From the NCBI GenBank assembly GCA_920105625.2, contig OV050030.1, positions 318,670,368 through 318,734,367 of the forward strand: DNA of 64,000 bases, in the 5' to 3' direction. Shown here in pieces: positions 37,053 through 48,602 of this stretch (its first letter is position 1; every line of letters begins with the position of its first letter). A model generated the notes under the pieces. The model did no database searches. It was not told where the DNA came from and saw only the letters and a program-made list of their open reading frames with translations. The DNA comes from Clusia tigrina (taxonomy: Eukaryota > Arthropoda > Insecta > Diptera > Clusiidae). A program made the position numbers and the translations under genes.

Positions 37053-37092
37053 GATTGTTTACGCACTTAAATACTCGTTTTCTTTTAGGCAT
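37053..37092 (-). pseudogene. Exon 1, start codon part, of the Cys-rich family gene
   Basis: An ATG at 37,092 in good context (CAAAATG) begins MPKRKRVFKCVNN and runs directly into the BEL-3 target-site copy. Deleting BEL-3 and one GATTG copy makes the frame continuous with 32,172 onward. The basic start followed by a Cys suggests a nuclear, zinc-binding protein, but this is inference. Confidence 0.75.
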
Positions 37093-37399
37093 TTTGGCGA
37101 ACACAATGAAATATAATTTCAATGAAATTTATACAAACAACCGACAAACAACCGACACTTGTGCGTGTGTTTATTTCTAGGTGAAAAAAATATATGTTAC
37201 AAAAATTACAAATTAATATATTACTAACTCACCGCAGTGTTTTTCCTCACAGACTGAATTTTTTAGGACTCGTTTTATCCCCCGATTGAGAGAAGCTTAA
37301 GCTAAAAAGGATAGAAATTGTTATTAAACTTTAAAAAATTACCGCAAACTCCAAAACAATTCAAATAATTCTTAGGAGCTTCTGGGTATGATAGAAAAT
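37093..37399. other. Upstream region of the Cys-rich gene, no other gene seen
   Basis: Noncoding, AT-rich. It would contain the 5' UTR and promoter of the minus-strand gene starting at 37,092, but I see no clear promoter motif. Confidence 0.5.
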
Positions 37400-38310
37400 T
37401 CAACCGGGATGGCGGGAAAGTAGCGAAATGTGTAAAAAAGGTGCGAAAGTTAACACTAGTGACGCGAATTATATAAACGTTTTTGAAAAATTAAAAGGTA
37501 TAATAACAGAAAGTCCAATTTTCAAACATACCGATTTTAAGAAACCTTTTAAATTTGTAGTGCATTCGCAATTGGTGCATTACTTCAACAAGGCAACCAT
37601 CCAATTTGCTATGAAACAGGACATTGAACGAATACGAACGAAACTATTCAACAACTGAGAAAAAGCTCTTAGTCATCGTTTGAACGACCAACGACTGCCG
37701 ACCGGCACTAAATGTGATCTTTTAACAGATCACCAAATAACAGGAAAGATATAAATACTAGACTTCAGAGATGGTTACTAAAATTAGGAAAGTATAATAT
37801 TAATACAGACTACATCAAAGAAAAAGATAATAGAATTGCAGTCTTTTTAAGCCGCATTAATACTGAAATAAATGAAATAAATGCTATAGGCACAAGTATC
37901 GACAATATTGCAAATGTGGACGAGGAAAAAAAATTAAACGATCCGTATAAAAGTGAGGAAAAAGGTTTTCCACAGATTAAAAAAATAACACAAATTAGAA
38001 ACAGGTCATACAGGCATTAATGAGAATTACGAAGGTCTTAAAAGACATGTTTATTTCTCAAATCTGAAATCGCTTGTACAGAATTACATCAATAACTGTG
38101 ATGTATGTAACAGAGTTAAATATGATCGGTGACCAATCAAAAACAAATTTCAGTTAATTTAACTCCAACAGATATACCACAAGCCATACATATGGTCATT
38201 TATACGAATTCAAAAATTAACTTCCTCACTTTTGTAGATAAGTTTCGAAATATGCAACTGCATTAGAAGATAAACATACCATTGAAAAACAAGTAAAGAA
38301 GTCTGAAGTC
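37400..38310 (+). pseudogene. Gypsy pol fragment, plus strand (RT end to integrase)
   Basis: The open piece 37,428-37,658 matches the RT-RNase H boundary (INVFEKLKGIITESPIFKHT, DFKKPFKFV). Later frame-broken pieces read TGHTGINENYEGLKRHVYFS and YINNCDVCNR, the integrase HHCC finger, then TFVDKF at the core. It ends at 38,310 where an interspersed repeat begins. Same family type as the minus-strand Gypsy, opposite orientation. Confidence 0.78.
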
Positions 38311-39200
38311 GGGTTAGACCAACTTCGAAATACCCTTTACCCTACCTTGTCCGTGCGAGTTCAATAATGGAAACGTTTTCGTCATAAATCGTCTTTAGGA
38401 GCATATCTACGGTACTTTTCTTGAATATAGCTTTATAGGGTCCATGTACATCTTAATGTAAAATTTCGTCCAAAAATATTGTATGGGTCGTAAGTTATAA
38501 TAATATGTCAATAGTGGGCGTGGCTGTACAAACAACACTCCCATTTTTTGTGTGGTGTTTAATGTTAGTACCTGCAACCCAGCTGACGAATTTTGTTGAT
38601 AAATCTTTAATAGGAACCTAGTAATGATTTTTGGTTAATTGTGGTCGCAGCACTAGTATTATGATCTCCATATACTGCACACACACTGTTATCGACCACA
38701 TGTATATTTCTGCCAATTTTTCTTTTGTTGGCATCAATACGAGCATAGGTAGGCTAATTTTAATTTTAGACCCGAAAGTTCCTTATATCAAAAGTGGGCG
38801 TGTCTTTCCCCTGATCAACCCTATTTGTCGTATATATCTTTATAATGTCCACATGTTCCTTTCCGCAAAACTTCGTCCGTAAATCTCTACCAGATCTTAA
38901 GTTATTAATATTTGTTTACAGTAGTCATGGCAGTTAATATATAGTGTTTAGTAGGACCCACATCTCCATAACTGGCAAATTGCGTGACGATTCCATCAAT
39001 TGTACTGAAGTTATAGACATTTTAAAAAAGTTGTGAAAAGTTCCTTATATGGGAGGTAGGCGTGGTCTTTGTACAAATCGAACCATATAGCAATCTGGTT
39101 CTGTTATTAAGGTAGCTCTAACGGTGTAGAAAAAAGTGGCCACAGACGGACGGACGGACAGACGGACGGACAAAATAAAAATTGATTAAAAATTGTTTCG
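38311..39200. repeat. Noncoding interspersed repeat with GTGGGCGTGG motifs and (GGAC)n tail
   Basis: The segment has repeated AGTGGGCGTGGC-like motifs and ends in ACAGACGGACGGACGGACAG followed by AAAATAAAAATTGATT. The last 160 bp recur at 40,254-40,400. Similar sequences are common in fly genomes, but I cannot name the element. Confidence 0.7.
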
Positions 39201-39213
39201 GATAATTTCTGTA

Positions 39214-39222
39214 TATATACGA

Positions 39223-39295
<73 letters not shown>

Positions 39296-39320
39296 CTATA
39301 TATATATATTATATATGTGG
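39214..39320. repeat. (TA)n tract
   Basis: TA repeats with a CTCG-like ACGAG interruption at the left, before a mariner fragment. Confidence 0.95.
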
Positions 39321-39683
39321 ATTGACATCTTCTCGGCCTTCCTTAAACCGGTTATACCACAATTGAACTTGTGTTCTGCTCATAGTAGACTCGCCAAAGG
39401 CCACAGTCAACATTTCAAATGTCCTTGCGCATTTAATTTCATTTTTTACACAAAACTGAATACAGTTTCTTTGATCCATTTTTTCGAATAGTACAAAATC
39501 GAAGAGCACACCAAAACACGACTAACCTTTTTATCTGTCAAAAACAAACTGACAATCCAAAATGGTTAGTATTGCCAACATATATAACAGACATGTGTAC
39601 CAACAGAAAAAAAAAATGCGAACATCGAACATAAGTAACTCACGAAAAGATGAAAATAATGGTTATCTTTTGATCACACCTCG
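39321..39683 (-). pseudogene. Mariner 5' fragment (N-terminus and terminal repeat)
   Basis: Near-identical to 41,294-41,654: the right terminus ends GATCACACCTCG next to (TA)n, and the open piece to 39,309 encodes the first 66 residues of the transposase (MDQRNCIQFCVKN, TQVQLWYNRFKEGREDV). The rest is missing and is replaced by (TA)n. Confidence 0.9.
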
Positions 39684-39699
39684 TATATATATATATATA

Positions 39700-40253
39700 C
39701 AGGGTGGCCCAAATGAGACCTAGTGATGTTAAACTCGTGTAACTCTTGTAATAACGGGTTTTTTTAAATGATTTCTTTTAATATGTTAAATACATTTTAT
39801 GGAAATTTAACGTGACTATGTGTGAAATATGACATCAGACAGATGACCACCATTTTGCTCGATACAGGCATTGGCTCTTTTTAGCGCATTTTGCATTACA
39901 CGGCGTAATGTTTCTGGTTGCAGGCGCCGTATTTCGTCTCGAATATTCTGCTTGAGCTGTCCAAGTGTCTGTGGTTTGTTAACATACACTTTGTCTTTTA
40001 AATATCCCCATAAAAAAAATCGGGCGCAGTTAAATCTGGTGAACGAGGAGGCCAAGGGAAATCTGAATTTCTTGAAATTATGCGTTCACCAAAAATTTCA
40101 CGCAGCATGTCAATAGTGTGCCTAACAGTATGCGCAGTGGCTCCATCTTGTTGAAACCACAAATTAGGATGTTGCTCCACCATTGGCCACAAAAAGTTGT
40201 CGATCATTGTTCTGTAAGAAGCCCCGGATACCGTTTCTGGCGTTTCATCCTCA
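39700..40253 (-). pseudogene. DD41D (rosa-like) element 2, partial copy A
   Basis: The left terminus CAGGGTGGCCCAAATGAGAC starts at 39,700 after (TA)n. Minus-strand coding gives the C-terminal half: NLWFQQDGATAHTVRHTID, WPPRSPDLTAPDFF, with a spacing of 41 residues between the last two Asp, then (after a shift at the AAAAAAA run near 40,015) FLWGYLKDKVYVNKP and CIEQNGGHLSDV. The sequence stops at 40,253 at a duplication junction. The N-terminal half is absent here and partly present in copy B. Confidence 0.85.
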
Positions 40254-40733
<480 letters not shown>

Positions 40734-41653
40734 CGAGGTGTGATAAAAAAAATAAGGAATTTATTTATTCATCAACAACTATCTTGTCCCCTTTAAAGTA
40801 ATTCCCCTTAGATATAATACACTTATGCCAGCATTTTTTTCCATCCTCGAAACACTTCTGAAACGCTTTTTTTGGTATCGCCTACAGCTCCTGTTTCGAT
40901 TTTTCTTTTATCTCCTCAATCGTAGCAAAACACTTTCCTTTCATCGGTGTCTTCAGTTTTGGAAAGAGGAAAAAGTCAGCGGGGGCCAAGTCCGGTGAAT
41001 ACGGTGGTTGAGGCATGATAACGGTTTTGTTTCTGGCCAAAAACAGCTGCTGAGCGATGTCCATGCGACGTTGTTTTTGCTCAAAATTGAGCAATTTTGG
41101 AACAATCTTCGCTGCCGCACGTTTCTTGCCTAAAACATCCGTAAAAATTGCTTGGCATGAGCCGAACGATATGCCAACATCATCAGCAACCTCTCTGATA
41201 GTGATTCGACGATTATCCAAAATCATTTTCCTCACTTCGTCAATGTTTTCATCGGTTGTTGATGTGCTCGGGCGACCAGGACGAGCATCATCATTGACAT
41301 CTTCTCGGCCTTCCTTAAACCGGTTATACCACAATTGAACTTGTGTTCTGCTCATAGTAGACTCGCCAAAGGCCACAGTCAACATTTCAAATGTCCTTGC
41401 GCATTTAATTTCATTTTTTACACAAAACTGAATACAGTTTCTTTGATCCATTTTTTCGAATAGTACAAAATCGAAGAGCACACCAAAACACGACTAACCT
41501 TTTTATCTGTCAAAAACAAACTGACAATCCAAAATGGTTAGTATTGCCAACATATATAACAGACATGTGTACCAACAGAAAAAAAAATGCGAACATCGAA
41601 CATAAGTAACTCACGAAAAGATGAAAATAACGGTTATCTTTTGATCACACCTC

Positions 41654-41654
<1 letters not shown>
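40734..41654 (-). mobile_element. Mariner (DD34D), internally deleted copy with both termini
   Basis: Termini CGAGGTGTGATAAAAA (left) and, reversed, CGAGGTGTGATCAAAA (right), each flanked by TA in (TA)n. One 199-codon frame (41,481-40,882) joins the N-terminal HTH region (MDQRNCIQFCVKN to RRMDIAQQ) directly to the C-terminal part (NKTVIMPQPPYSPDLAPADF). The first two catalytic Asp are deleted without loss of frame, so the product could bind ends but not cut. The likely start is the inner Met of MDQRNC. The length is 921 bp. Confidence 0.92.

Positions 41655-41728
<74 letters not shown>
41655..41728. repeat. (TA)n tract between mariner and rosa-like element
   Basis: Uninterrupted TA repeats of about 74 bp. 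Confidence 0.96.
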
Positions 41729-41731
<3 letters not shown>

Positions 41732-42209
41732 GGTGGCCCAAATGAGACCTAGTGATGTTAAACTCGTGTAACTCTTGTAATAACGGGTTTTTTTAAATGA
41801 TTTCTTTTAATATGTTAAATACATTTTATGGAAATTTAATTAATTAAAAAAAGTTGTCGATCATTGTTCTGTAAGAAGCCCCGTTTCTGGCGTTTCATCC
41901 TCATTCTCAAAGAAATATGGGCCGTTGAATTTTGTGGCCATAACACGGCGAAGTAAACTTGTAATCATGGAGGATATGGGCGCTGATCTTACGTTAAAAA
42001 AACGGCGATAATTTCGCTGCGTCAGACCAATTGATCGTTGAGAAGAATAATAAAATTCGATAATTTTAATGCGTTGTTGTGGACTGCACGTATTCATTTT
42101 AAATTTCCAAGAGTTCAGTTATAATCAGCAAAAAGAAAAAATAAATTATGTTAAAAAATAAAAAAGTTATTTGTGTATCACATCAGCTGGTCTTATTTAG
42201 GCCACCCTG
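41729..42209 (-). mobile_element. DD41D (rosa-like) element 2, deleted copy B with both termini
   Basis: Ends CAGGGTGGCCCAAATGAG and, reversed, CAGGGTGGCCTAAATAAG. Minus-strand coding begins MNTCSPQQRIKIIEFYYSS, an HTH-type N-terminus, but passes after about 45 residues to FNGPYFFENEDETPE, a mid-protein motif, then ends. The catalytic core is gone, so the 481-bp element could be moved only in trans. Confidence 0.88.
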
Positions 42210-43375
42210 TATATATCCATACCTATGACGCCTCCTTCTTGAAATTGCAACCCCTCGCAAAAGCACAAAATTAGTATAGCCTATTTACCTTTTTTGAACG
42301 TAAATGAAGACTCTCTAAATCACAAAACCGATATTTCAGAAAATTTTAGAAGAGATAACGAATTGCGCAGCATTAAGATGATATATTGTTTAAGAAACGG
42401 AGACATAGAACTAATAACCACACTGTAAATTCAGATGTAGACTACATAACACACTTGGCGAAAGAATTAGAATTTTATATATAGAAAATAAACACTTAAA
42501 TAGAAACGAAAAATTATGTAAAGTCCTGGAATTGTAAAATAATAACTAACAATCCACAACCAATGAAAAACCGCTGAACATACAGGAGGGCAGATGTAAT
42601 AAAGAAATAATTTACAAAATTATTCTAAAAGTGAAAAACCATATACATAAATAAAAGGAATGTAGATAGATAAAACGATGAACATTTTGAGTATCCAACC
42701 TATTGACGATAACCATCAAAGCACACTTGCGCATAGAACGAATTGAATCAAACCTTGGGTATATGGAAATCAAAATTGAAGATTCGGACTGCATAGAAAT
42801 TTATGACACAATTTTACAATCATAACCCCTACTGAGATCCTGAACTTATAATCGACTTGGAAACGGATATAAGACGATGGGAACAACATCGTTTAGACTA
42901 CTCTCTAGAAGTACAATTCAATGCGAATACTTTTTTCTCTGAAAGTACCCTTGAAAAGCGAATGTGATTTTTAGTTCTCTTTAATTACTAAAAATTATAT
43001 GTGGAGAAAAAAATCAAATGTCAAATTGGTGAAAACCCAAATCTGGAAATCAACATACGCCCAACAGAGACAGAGACTCTATAAATTAAAAATAAAAATA
43101 AATATAAAGTATTGTTGCAGTAATATTTTCCAGTAAGTAGGCATTTCAATAGTAAAAACATAAATACACAAACATGAACTGTAAACTAAGAACAGCTACG
43201 AGAGCTCGCTTATGAGCATATTACGCTGTCCCCAACCGCAGCGAAATATAAAAACAATAATACCACGCAACCAATGTTCCGAGTGGAGCCCGAACCAGAC
43301 ACAAAAAAGGTGCAAAAAAATGGAGTATATCTTTATATATAATATCCTATAGTATAATACCTTATGCACCGCCAA
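42210..43375. other. No confident gene; decayed retroelement likely
   Basis: Many stops in every frame. Some short stretches on the plus strand could be remains of Gypsy pol/env, and sequence from about 43,250 probably belongs to the Jockey ORF1 that follows, but nothing is firm enough to name. Confidence 0.5.
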
Positions 43376-43742
43376 ATTTCAGTTAAAGAACCCCACAAAC
43401 GCAACGGCCCTGTACAATGCACAAACTGCTAGGAGTTTGGTCATACCAAATCATATAGCACCCTACGCCCCATTTTCGTTGGTGGTGGAAACTACCACCC
43501 TTCCTCTGCCTGCACGACGAACAAAAATTATGACAATACTAAAATATGCACAATTGCGCCGGAAGTCACACAGCTAACTATAAAGGTTGCCCAGTGTATG
43601 CTAAGCTGAAAAATAAAATGCTCCAACGAAAGGATAGAGGTCGACAAGAAGTTATTAACGTCGTGCCTCAACACCTAACCCAGACCATATCCAGCAGTAA
43701 CCATGGTCCATCTATTATGAGTTATTCTGGCACTAAAATCTA
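43376..43742 (+). pseudogene. Jockey-clade LINE ORF1 (zinc-knuckle region)
   Basis: Across two frames the CCHC-type knuckles of Jockey ORF1 are readable: VQCTNCQEFGHTKSY near 43,420 and NCAGSHTANYKGCPVY at 43,549. The last open piece (43,546-43,742) continues into a basic tail. This is the nucleic-acid-binding protein of the LINE. ORF2 follows on the same strand about 130 bp later. Confidence 0.75.
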
Positions 43743-43869
43743 ATTGAGCTAAGAGCTCAGAAACCAATAAACAACCGCAAAAGTTAGAGGCACTGCTCTT
43801 AACTGTAACGCAATACTGCAAGACCTAATAAATAATCAAAATCAACTCATGAAATCTATACTTGCAAAC

Positions 43870-44335
43870 AAATGAATACCCTAAAAATTTGTTATTGGAA
43901 CGCGCAATGATATTAGCCAGCACCAACTTGAAATCCAAAATTTCCTCTTCAATAACAAAATAGAAACTCATCTCACTCTAAAAAACAATTTTAAAATAAA
44001 GGATTATTTGTTTTATAAAACGTTACATCCAGATGGCAAAGCTCCTGGAGGGACAGGCATTCTCATTAAAGGTGGATAAGCAAACTCCATTTGCCTGCAA
44101 TGTTTGGATGTCAACATAACGGTGTCATCTGTATACTGCCCACCTAGACCAACTGTCACAACGGCTTTGAACATTTTCTAAACTCTTTAGGAGAAAAAAT
44201 TTCTAGCAACTATGGATTATAACGCGAAGCACACTCACTGACGGTGTGGCGAATCGGCGAATGAAAATTTATTATGTCTCTTCTGAAGAACCCACATACT
44301 GGCCCTCGGACCAACGGAAGATCTCGGACTTATTA
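43870..44335 (+). pseudogene. Jockey ORF2, endonuclease part (5' of Copia insertion)
   Basis: Starts MNTLKICYWNAQ, the usual Jockey ORF2 start, with PGGTGILIKGG and VSSVYCPPRPTVTTAL of the endonuclease, then EEPTYWPSDQRKISDLL up to the Copia insertion at 44,336. Several frame breaks and stops. The same coding line resumes at 49,072 with NFAIIKGLNQSLISAESC. Confidence 0.8.
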
Positions 44336-44562
44336 GTATTAAGTTTTAAATAAAAAAAGAAGCTTCTGTTCTCGATGAAGTAACAATTTTGAGTGCGACC
44401 TTTATTGAAAGTTATATATAACAAAAGCAAATAGCGGAAAAAGACATTGTGTGTACGCATATGAATATATGTATGTATGTATGTATAAAAATGTAAGAAC
44501 AAGAGAGCAAATAAGCTGATGCAAATAAACAGTAGGCAACAAAATTATTCGTACTGTTAACA
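44336..44562 (-). repeat. Copia 3' LTR
   Basis: In element orientation it begins TGTTAACAGTACGAATAA, preceded by a purine-rich tract (AAAAGTGGAAG). The outer end is not a clean CA, so the exact boundary is uncertain by one or two bases. Confidence 0.85.
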
Positions 44563-44624
44563 CTTCCACTTTTATTGATCAGTATATTTGCACTTTCACA
44601 TTTAATGAATATTTAATAGTGCCT

Positions 44625-45309
44625 TTAATTTATTGAAATTTTGTTTTTTTCGAGGTTTTGTGAAAACATCTGCCAGCTGTTCGCTTGTTGGTACATACTT
44701 AAGAGTAAAGCCGCCGTTCTCATATACCTCTCGGATTTAGCTTCAATATGCTTGGTCCGCTTGTTATATTGTGGGTTTTTGACCAATTTTATAGCGCTCT
44801 GATTGTCCAAATGTAGTTCTGGTGTTGCAGAATCACCAGACAATTCGCTTAATAAACGCCTGACCCAAATCAGCTCCTTAACACCTTCACATGCTGCCAT
44901 ATATTCAGCCTCAGTTGTTGAAAGCGCAACAGTTGTTTGTATTTTTGAGGACCACGAGATTGGACCACCACAAAATATTATAACATCTCCAGCATAGTCG
45001 GAATCGCTATAGCAAAGCAAAGATAGATTGACCTTTTTTGAGACATATACCTTCATTAAGTGTTCCGCGGAGATATTTAAAAATTATTTTAATAGCTGTT
45101 GTGTGCTCGCTCTGATAAGTATCCAGAAAACAACTTGCGTAGGATACTGCATATACAAAGTCTGGTCTAGTTACCATGGATAGATACATCAGTGATACCA
45201 CTGCTTCGCGATAAGGGTATTTTGGTTGTGTTTCATCTTTTGTAGTTGGGGGTACACCTTCCGCAGGTGTACTCACAGCCGTCGTGTCTAACATACTAAA
45301 TTTCTCCAT
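44625..45309 (-). pseudogene. Copia RT end and RNase H
   Basis: Frame one (45,309-45,007): YPYREAVVSLMYLSMVTRPD FVYAV and TTAIKIIFKYLRGTLNEGI. Frame two (45,056-44,625): CYSDSDYAGD with the first catalytic Asp, ISWSSKIQTTVALSTTEAEY with the Glu, and HLDNQSAIKLVKNP with the second Asp. This is the end of Copia pol. One frame change near 45,030. Confidence 0.88.
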
Positions 45310-46384
45310 ACTTTTCTAGTATATGCCTCTAGCCGAATTATAATTTTGTCTGGTTTTGGTATAATCTCCATACCTAGGTAGTATAGCGAGCCGAGCAACT
45401 TAATTTCAAATTCAATCTTCAGATGGTTTATAACCTCCTCAAGAGCGACGGTCGATTTAGCTGCAATGATACCGTCATCAATATAAATTGCAAGTATTCT
45501 TTTTTCTTTATTAATTCAGCCAATAAAAACGCAGGGATCCGCAGTACTAGCATTAAGATTAAAAGTCTCCAACATAAATGAATTTGCGATTCCAGCACCT
45601 CGACGCTTGTTTCAATCCGATAAGACTTTTATTCAGCTTACATACCTTGTTGGTGCCATCTTCATATCCAATAGGCTGGTGCATATACGAGTATATTTCC
45701 TCTTCGAGAGTACCATACACGAACGCTGTTTTGACATCAAATGCTTTTTTGTCAATCCAAGTTCATTGGACAGTGCCAAAATTATGCGAATTGATGTGAT
45801 CCTGGCAACAGGACTAAGAGACTCCTCGTAGTCAGTGCCGAATTTGTGTGATACCGCGCGCCACTAATCGCGCTTTAAATCTATCGATATCGCCTTTCTC
45901 ATTGCGCTTTACTTTGTAAACCCATTTAATTGAAATAGCCGTCTTGTTGTGCAATAACTAACTCACCAAGTCCCAAGTTATGTTACTAATTAGTGACTTA
46001 ATCTCTTCGTTCATAGCACGCTTCCACTGCATATTGAAATCTCCAGACATCGCCTGTTGAAAGGTTGCAGGGGCATCAGTGTCAGCTAGGAAGGCGTAAT
46101 TGGAGAACCGCGTCAGCAGCCTCTCTACTCGTATCGCCAGACTGCTTGCTCATCATTCTCCTTTGCATCATTGGAGTCAGTATCTTGTACTTCGTCAGTT
46201 GAATTGTCTTTGGAGTTCGGTTTCATTTTTGAATTTCGATTTTAGGTATTTCATAATAGGGCGCGGCATCTGCTTCATGTTGGTGAGTAAAAATTGTGTC
46301 ATCACTTACCTCTCTGATGATGCCGTCTCTAGAGATTTCTATCTGTCTCTCTTGGGGCAGCCAAATCTGATAGGCTACACATTA
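45310..46384 (-). pseudogene. Copia RT, degenerate part
   Basis: Minus-strand pieces of Copia RT can be followed in several frames, with a YIDDGI-type region near 45,480 where the catalytic box is expected. Stops are frequent. Confidence 0.6.
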
Positions 46385-46740
46385 CCTTGAGTAAAAAATG
46401 AAATACTGATGCAACGTCAAAATTCACTAACTTTTATACTGTGCGTAATATAACTATCAAAGTTTGCAACATTGAAATGCTGTAACTTTTTACTGCTGCG
46501 TCATAAAACCTTGAAATTTTGTGACAATAATGTTCTATTGTCAATTTGAAATATCGGTATAACAGTGCTACCCTTGCGTAAAAAATGAAACAATGATGCA
46601 ACTTCAAAATTCACTAACTTTTATACTGTGCGTAATATAACTATCAAAGTTTGCAACATTGAAATGCTGTAACTTTTTACTGGTGCGTCATAAAAATTTT
46701 GTGACAATAATGTACTTACAGTTCTCCTCGTATCCTACGA
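46385..46740. repeat. 187-bp tandem repeat within Copia pol
   Basis: CCTTGAGTAAAAAATGAAA at 46,385 recurs as CCTTGCGTAAAAAATGAAA at 46,572, followed by the same AACTTTTATACTGTGCGTAA sequence. It interrupts the Copia coding line between integrase and RT and has no coding character, so it is probably a separate insertion. Confidence 0.88.
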
Positions 46741-47092
46741 ACACACCTCTCTTTGATTTTACAATAAATTTTTTTCGTTTTTCCTATGGATATGTACGTA
46801 CGCAACAGAGCCGAAAACTCTTAAAAGCGAAAGACCAGGTTTTTTTCAACCACAACTCAAACGGCGTGAGATTCTCTTTACTTTTCCTAGTTTGCATGTA
46901 TCATCGATCTTGCAGCTCCACGAGAATCCTCATGTCCCTTTCGGCTCATCCATTATGTTCTGGAGTGTACGGCGTAGATTTTTGATGTGTGATCCGATGA
47001 TTACGAAATATTTCAATCATATCCTTATTAACGTACTCTAGCTCATTATCCGAGCTGATGCACAACACCCTTTTTCCAGTTTCAGCCTCAAC

Positions 47093-47692
47093 TCAATCCA
47101 GAAAACGTTCCATTATTGTTGTAACATCTGTTTTAGATTTGATGCAGTAAGCAATACGGTAATTTGAAAAGTCATCGCGAAACAAAAGCATATAACGAGC
47201 ACTTCCGTGTGAAGTCCCCTGCATAGGGCCGCACAAATCTCTATACATAAGCTCTCCTGGCATACTTCCTCTGTTTTTGCTTTCATTGAATGGGAGTCTA
47301 TGATGCTTACCCATAACGCATGGGTCGCAGAAGAAATCGCTAGCATTGAATGGTACATTTTGTTGACGAAGAATATTTTTCACATGCCCCTTATTTTGAT
47401 GGCACAACCGCTCATGCCACAATTGAAGCGCCTCTACTTTCACCACAACATTTACATCTGCTGCTGTAATCTTGACCCTCAAAAGCAGTTTAAACAGTTT
47501 TCTTTCTCCACGATTACCTTGTAGCCACACTTTTCCACTTTTCTCAAAACTACAATTGCTTCTATGTGCCCTTAACGCATATCCTTTATCTAAACAAGCA
47601 TTAAAAGAGAATAGATTTAATTTTATTGCGGGCACATATAATAAATCAGTTAAATACTTCACGCTCCACACATTACCATCATAAGCTTCCAC
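47093..47692 (-). pseudogene. Copia integrase N-terminal region and core start
   Basis: A 199-codon open frame has the pre-integrase region (NVWSVKYLTDLLYVPAIKLN, then LWHERLCHQNKGHV) and the zinc-binding pair H..H with CDPCVMGKHHRLPF, then the core start ELMYRDLCGPMQGTSHGSAR, in which the first catalytic position (normally D in hxD) reads as RD. Downstream to about 46,740 the core is broken. Confidence 0.85.
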
Positions 47693-47844
47693 TACAATGC
47701 TTGCGCCATGGAACCATCAACAATTTTCACATTTTTAGGTTTTTCTAACTTAACATAATTTTCAAACCATTCTTTGCTCGCTCGCACCCGAATCCATATA
47801 CCATGTGTTTTCTAGGGTTATACTCGACTGTACAAACATAACAC

Positions 47845-48540
47845 TCACGAACGCATCTCCACGTGATGATTTTTCGCTGCCCATTTTGATGGGACAATCA
47901 CGGTTCCAATGCCCGAATTTTTGCAAATAAAACACTTAAATTTTTTTAATGCGTTACCTACCTGCTTTGCCACAAATTCTTCTTGTTTGCAAGGCTGCAC
48001 ACCCAACCGGGATTCTTCCATACATAGCCGCGAAGTAAGCGTTTTCAACTTGTTTCCCTTTTTGATGTCGCCTCCCATTACGTCATAAAAATTTTTGTTA
48101 TAAGCATATTATTAGAAATCTGCCAAGATCCTCCAGTTGTTTAGAAATTTTCAGTAACTTCGCAATGTGCATTGCGATACTGTCCCCTGGGTCTTTTACA
48201 TATTGAAAAAGTTGCTGTTGCACCATGATGAATTGACGTCTCCGACTTCTGCTCATAGACACTTTCCAACCCCGAGTACATATAAGCCGCTGTATCACAG
48301 TTGATGACGTGCATCAGCGGCTCTTCATCCATCGAGACCACCAAAATTTGTTTGCGCTTAAGCATCTTTCGCCACCCATGCCATCGAATCCGCTCCTTCA
48401 ACGACTGGCCTGACCTCAGCTCCATTAGCAATGTCCGAAAGGCTGCTTGCCTTCAACATCACCTTCATCTAAAACTTCCAAAGTGTCCAGCTCTCATCGC
48501 CGACTAGTTGGCTAATCTTAATATCTTCCATTCTGGAAAA
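47845..48540 (-). pseudogene. Copia gag remnant
   Basis: The frame-broken region starts near 48,530 and includes LKRKQILVVSMDEEPLMHVI (48,330), which resembles Copia gag, and FKCFICKNSGIG (47,920), a decayed CCHC zinc knuckle. Two to three frame changes are needed to read it. Confidence 0.72.
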
Positions 48541-48583
48541 AAACAATTTTTTTAACTTCTAACTTCCTTTTTTTTAACTATAA

Positions 48584-48602
48584 GCGTGCTGGGCCCATAA
48601 CC
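48584..48602 (-). other. Copia primer-binding site
   Basis: Minus-strand GGTTATGGGCCCAGCACGC directly inside the 5' LTR, complementary to the internal part of initiator tRNA-Met as in Drosophila copia. Confidence 0.85.

Noticed and set aside
39140..39175. GGAC repeats considered as a CRISPR-like or regulatory array
   Set aside because: A simple tetranucleotide run at the end of a fly interspersed repeat; there are no spacers and the context is eukaryotic.
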